DNA from: Flavobacterium sp.
GTDB taxonomy: Bacteria > Bacteroidota > Bacteroidia > Flavobacteriales > Flavobacteriaceae
Length of the DNA: 64,000 bases
Direction of reading: 5' to 3'
NCBI RefSeq assembly: GCF_039595935.1
Contig: NZ_JBCNKR010000006.1
Location: 2,390,001-2,454,000 of the forward strand
Every line of letters begins with the position of its first letter. The first letter of the stretch is position 1. The translations under genes and the position numbers were made by a program. Below are positions 61,799 through 64,000 of this stretch, piece after piece. The notes under the pieces were generated by a model, which was not told the DNA's origin, ran no database searches, and worked only from the letters and a program-made list of their open reading frames with translations.

Positions 61799-62653
61799 AT
61801 GAAGTCTCCGTATTTAATCACAAAAGAAGAAATTTTAAAGATTTACAAACCCGTAAATCCAAAAGCACATAAAGGAACACAAGGCCACGCTGTGATTATC
61901 GCCGGAAGTTACGGAAAAGTTGGTGCAGCGGTTTTGGCTTCAAAAGCCTGTTTAAAATCAGGCTGTGGACTCGTAACGACTTTTATACCCAAATGCGGTT
62001 ATCAAATCCTTCAAATTTCGATTCCGGAAGTCATGACCGTTACAGACGAAAATACCAATTTTATTACCAACATACATTTGCCCCTGATTCCGCAAGCCAT
62101 CGGAATTGGCCCGGGAATAGGAAAGGAGCTCGGAACGCAAAAAGCATTATTTGAGTTTTTAAGAGTCAATAAAGCACCTTTAGTTCTTGATGCCGATGCT
62201 TTAAATATTATTTCCGAAAACATTTCGTGGCTCGAATTAGTTCCCGAAGACACAATCCTGACACCTCATCCAAAAGAATTAGAACGCTTAATAGGCAAAT
62301 GGAACTCTGAATCCGAAAAATTTCAAAAAACAATTACTTTTTCAGAAAAATACAAAGTCATTGTGGTCATGAAAGGCGCTCCAACATTTATTATAAACAG
62401 AACTTCTGTCTACGAAAACACAACTGGAAATGCGGCTCTGGCAACAGCAGGAAGCGGCGACACCTTAACCGGAATCCTCACAAGTCTTTTAGCGCAAGGC
62501 TATGAACCAAAATACGCCTCAAAATTCGGGGTTTACATCCACGGATTAACAGCAGATATTGCCTTACCAAAAACAGGTTACGAATCTTTTATAGCCTCGG
62601 ATATTATTAAAAACTTAGGAAAAGCTTTTTTGAGTTTAAAAGATTTATTGTAA
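61799..62653 (+). CDS. nnrD: ADP-dependent NAD(P)HX dehydratase
   Basis: 284 residues. Repairs hydrated NAD(P)H. Only the C-terminal YjeF dehydratase domain is present; the fused N-terminal epimerase domain seen in many bacteria is absent. Motifs: HKGTQGHAVIIAGSYGK, the ATP/Mg site DTILTPHPKELERLIG, VVMKGAPT and the C-terminal ATAGSGDTLTG. Confidence 0.9.
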   Translation: MKSPYLITKEEILKIYKPVNPKAHKGTQGHAVIIAGSYGKVGAAVLASKACLKSGCGLVTTFIPKCGYQILQISIPEVMTVTDENTNFITNIHLPLIPQAIGIGPGIGKELGTQKALFEFLRVNKAPLVLDADALNIISENISWLELVPEDTILTPHPKELERLIGKWNSESEKFQKTITFSEKYKVIVVMKGAPTFIINRTSVYENTTGNAALATAGSGDTLTGILTSLLAQGYEPKYASKFGVYIHGLTADIALPKTGYESFIASDIIKNLGKAFLSLKDLL

Positions 62654-62949
62654 CGCAAAGTTCGCGGAGGTTTACGCAAAGGGCACTAAGTTTTTTTGGG
62701 TTTGCTTTGCTTTTTAAGATCGCAGAGGTTGTTATTCTTTTTGTCATCCTGAGCGAAGTCGAAGGAATGCAAAGCTATTTCTCAAAGTTAATTTCTTTGG
62801 CGAGTTACTTGCGCCCCTTCGACTTCGCTCAGGGTGACAAGCTAAGTGTATTATACTCTGCAATAAGAATCTTTGCGATCTTAAAAAAGCAAAGCAACCT
62901 TAAAAAAACTTAGCGCTCTTTGCGAAAAACCTTTGCGAACTTTGCGTCA
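62653..62949. repeat. Nested triple inverted repeat between nnrD and the HipA-like gene
   Basis: Three concentric pairs. Outer: GCAAAGTTCGC-type arms at ~62653-62697 and ~62904-62949. Middle: TTGCTTTGCTTTTTAAGATCGC arms at 62702-62728 and 62871-62897 (one indel). Inner: GTCATCCTGAGCGAAGTCG arms at 62743-62765 and 62816-62838 (one mismatch in 23). An open frame of 68 codons that runs through it is an artefact. Would fold into one long interrupted stem. Confidence 0.85.
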
Positions 62950-63008
62950 CAAAAAACACCCAGAAAAAAATCTAAAATCTACCCTCTAAAATCTAAAATC
63001 AAAAATCG

Positions 63009-63016
63009 TAAGTTTG
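63009..63016 (+). promoter_or_regulatory. TAnnTTTG -7 box of the HipA-like gene
   Basis: Reads TAAGTTTG, only 5 nt before the ATG at 63022, so the transcript would be nearly leaderless. It supports that ATG over an upstream in-frame start at 62920, which lies in the repeat. Confidence 0.5.
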
Positions 63017-63021
63017 TATTT

Positions 63022-63804
63022 ATGAAAAACAACTTCGATCTCAGAACGGTAAACGTCATGCGTTATATAACGCCGCTGCGAGAAGGCGGATCTTTACCCG
63101 CTTTAGCAGAAGCCGATGACGACTTTAAATACGTATTAAAATTTAGAGGTGCCGGACACGGCGTAAAAGCCTTAATCGCCGAATTAGTTGGCGGACAAAT
63201 CGCAAAAGCCTTAAAACTGCAATTACCAGAATTAGTATTCGCTAATCTCGACGAAGCTTTCGGAAGAACCGAAGCCGACGAAGAAATTCAGGATTTACTG
63301 CAAGGAAGTCAGGGATTAAATCTAGCGTTACATTTTTTATCTGGTGCTATTACTTTTGATCCTGCGGTAACAACTGTTGACGCTAAATTAGCTTCACAAA
63401 TCGTTTGGCTGGATGCTTATATTACAAACGTCGATAGAACTTTCAAAAATACCAATATGCTGATCTGGCATAAAGAATTATGGCTTATTGATCATGGCGC
63501 TTGTTTGTATTTTCATCATTCATGGAATAACTGGGAGCAGCATGCTAAAAGTCCGTTTGCGTTGATAAAAGATCACGTTTTATTGCCTCAGGCTTCACTT
63601 TTAAAAGAAGTAGATGCTGAGTTTAAAGCGATTTTAACTCCGGAAATTTTAGAAGAAATTGTAAATACGATTCCGGAAGATTGGCTGCAATGGGAAGATG
63701 CAGACGAAACGCCTGAAGGCTTACGAAATGTCTACTTGCAGTTTTTAAAAACAAGATTAGAGAATTCAGAAATATTTGTAAATCAGGCGCAAAATGCAAG
63801 ATAA
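63022..63804 (+). CDS. HipA-like kinase-domain protein
   Basis: 260 residues from the ATG at 63022; a longer form would begin inside the upstream repeat. Contains KYVLKFRGAGHG (nucleotide-site loop), LDAYITNVDRTFKNTNMLI (catalytic-loop type, Asp and Asn) and LWLIDHGACLYFHHSW (metal Asp). This is the HipA-C kinase fold seen in stand-alone Bacteroidetes and proteobacterial proteins, often followed by a DUF3037 gene. It lacks the HipA N-terminal part. Substrate unknown. Confidence 0.8.
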   Translation: MKNNFDLRTVNVMRYITPLREGGSLPALAEADDDFKYVLKFRGAGHGVKALIAELVGGQIAKALKLQLPELVFANLDEAFGRTEADEEIQDLLQGSQGLNLALHFLSGAITFDPAVTTVDAKLASQIVWLDAYITNVDRTFKNTNMLIWHKELWLIDHGACLYFHHSWNNWEQHAKSPFALIKDHVLLPQASLLKEVDAEFKAILTPEILEEIVNTIPEDWLQWEDADETPEGLRNVYLQFLKTRLENSEIFVNQAQNAR

Positions 63805-64000
63805 TCACTTATACGAATATGCTGTGATTCGCGTTGTGCCAAGGGTAGAGCGCGAAGAATTTCTGAATATCGGAATCATTTTGTTTTGCAAAAAAGCCAG
63901 GTTTATAAAGGTTCTTTTTCATCTGAATAAAGAAAAAATTCAGGCACTGTCTAATGATTTCGACATCGAACAATTAGAATGTAATCTGACTTCTTTGGTA
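63794..64000 (+). CDS. DUF3037-family protein, 5' part (runs off the window)
   Basis: The frame opens at the ATG at 63794, overlapping the HipA-like stop by 11 nt, and is still open at base 64000 (69 codons seen). YEYAVIRVVPRVEREEFLNIGIILFC is the conserved start of DUF3037 proteins. The tight overlap and the conserved pair with HipA-like kinases suggest joint function. Incomplete here. Confidence 0.8.
   Translation, partial: MQDNHLYEYAVIRVVPRVEREEFLNIGIILFCKKARFIKVLFHLNKEKIQALSNDFDIEQLECNLTSLV

Noticed and set aside
62707..62913. 68-codon open frame on the plus strand between nnrD and the HipA-like gene
   Set aside because: It runs through the inverted-repeat arms; the VILSEVEG and RPFDFAQGD strings are simply the translated repeat and turn up as spurious proteins in many Bacteroidetes.

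Overview
The window looks like a chromosomal segment of a Flavobacterium-type Bacteroidetes. It is AT-rich. Many genes are preceded by the Bacteroidetes -7 box TAnnTTTG instead of a sigma70 promoter. It carries a fused ccoNO cbb3 oxidase gene, a DUF5606 gene, lipoproteins with a Cys lipobox, and secreted proteins with type IX-secretion-like tails. Almost every gene is housekeeping or cell-envelope. I see no tRNA, rRNA, CRISPR array, integrase or transposase.

Layout. 1-10.5 kb: a lipoprotein with three tandem ~100-residue repeats, an aldo/keto reductase, the cysteine pair cysE-cysM, small membrane proteins, an Smr protein, a cysteine desulfurase, a Sua5-type tRNA t6A enzyme and a DegT aminotransferase. 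10.7-15.5 kb: a tightly packed operon (ACP, KASIII, Rieske oxygenase, FabG-like SDR, second KASIII, NeuD/PglD-like acyltransferase). I read it as a dedicated short hydroxyacyl-ACP pathway that decorates an amino sugar. 15.6-22.3 kb: glycosyltransferases (GT2, GT4, GT9) and a WaaP-like kinase, an LPS core/glycan locus. 22.4-31.4 kb: dapD, a free-standing Aer-like PAS protein, a toxin-antitoxin pair, ruvX, mqo, an FUSC transporter, def, a DUF5606 gene and mazG. 31.4-42.6 kb: a microaerobic respiration block with a Crp/Fnr regulator, a copper P-type ATPase (split by a frameshift), ccoS, ccoNO, ccoQ, ccoP, ccoG, ccoH, a SafE-like protein and hemN. 42.7-64 kb: DoxX, an acyl-CoA carboxylase, lpxD, msrB, prfB (with its programmed frameshift), threonine aldolase, ybaB, a prolyl oligopeptidase, a CBS/cysteine-synthase-like enzyme, two paralogous LamG-type proteins, yebC, an S41 protease, gcvT, nnrD, and a HipA-like kinase followed by the start of a DUF3037 gene.

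Main observations. (1) Four promoters (PAS protein, copper ATPase, ccoS-ccoNO, hemN) share a 14-bp FNR-like palindrome placed exactly 36.5 nt from the end of a TAnnTTTG box. This defines a Crp/Fnr regulon with fixed geometry and puts the Aer-like PAS protein into it. (2) The ACP/2xKASIII/Rieske/SDR/acyltransferase operon may be an undescribed acyl-sugar pathway. (3) The copper ATPase reading frame is broken by one net extra base. (4) Many intergenic gaps hold long, partly nested inverted repeats of a few dispersed families.
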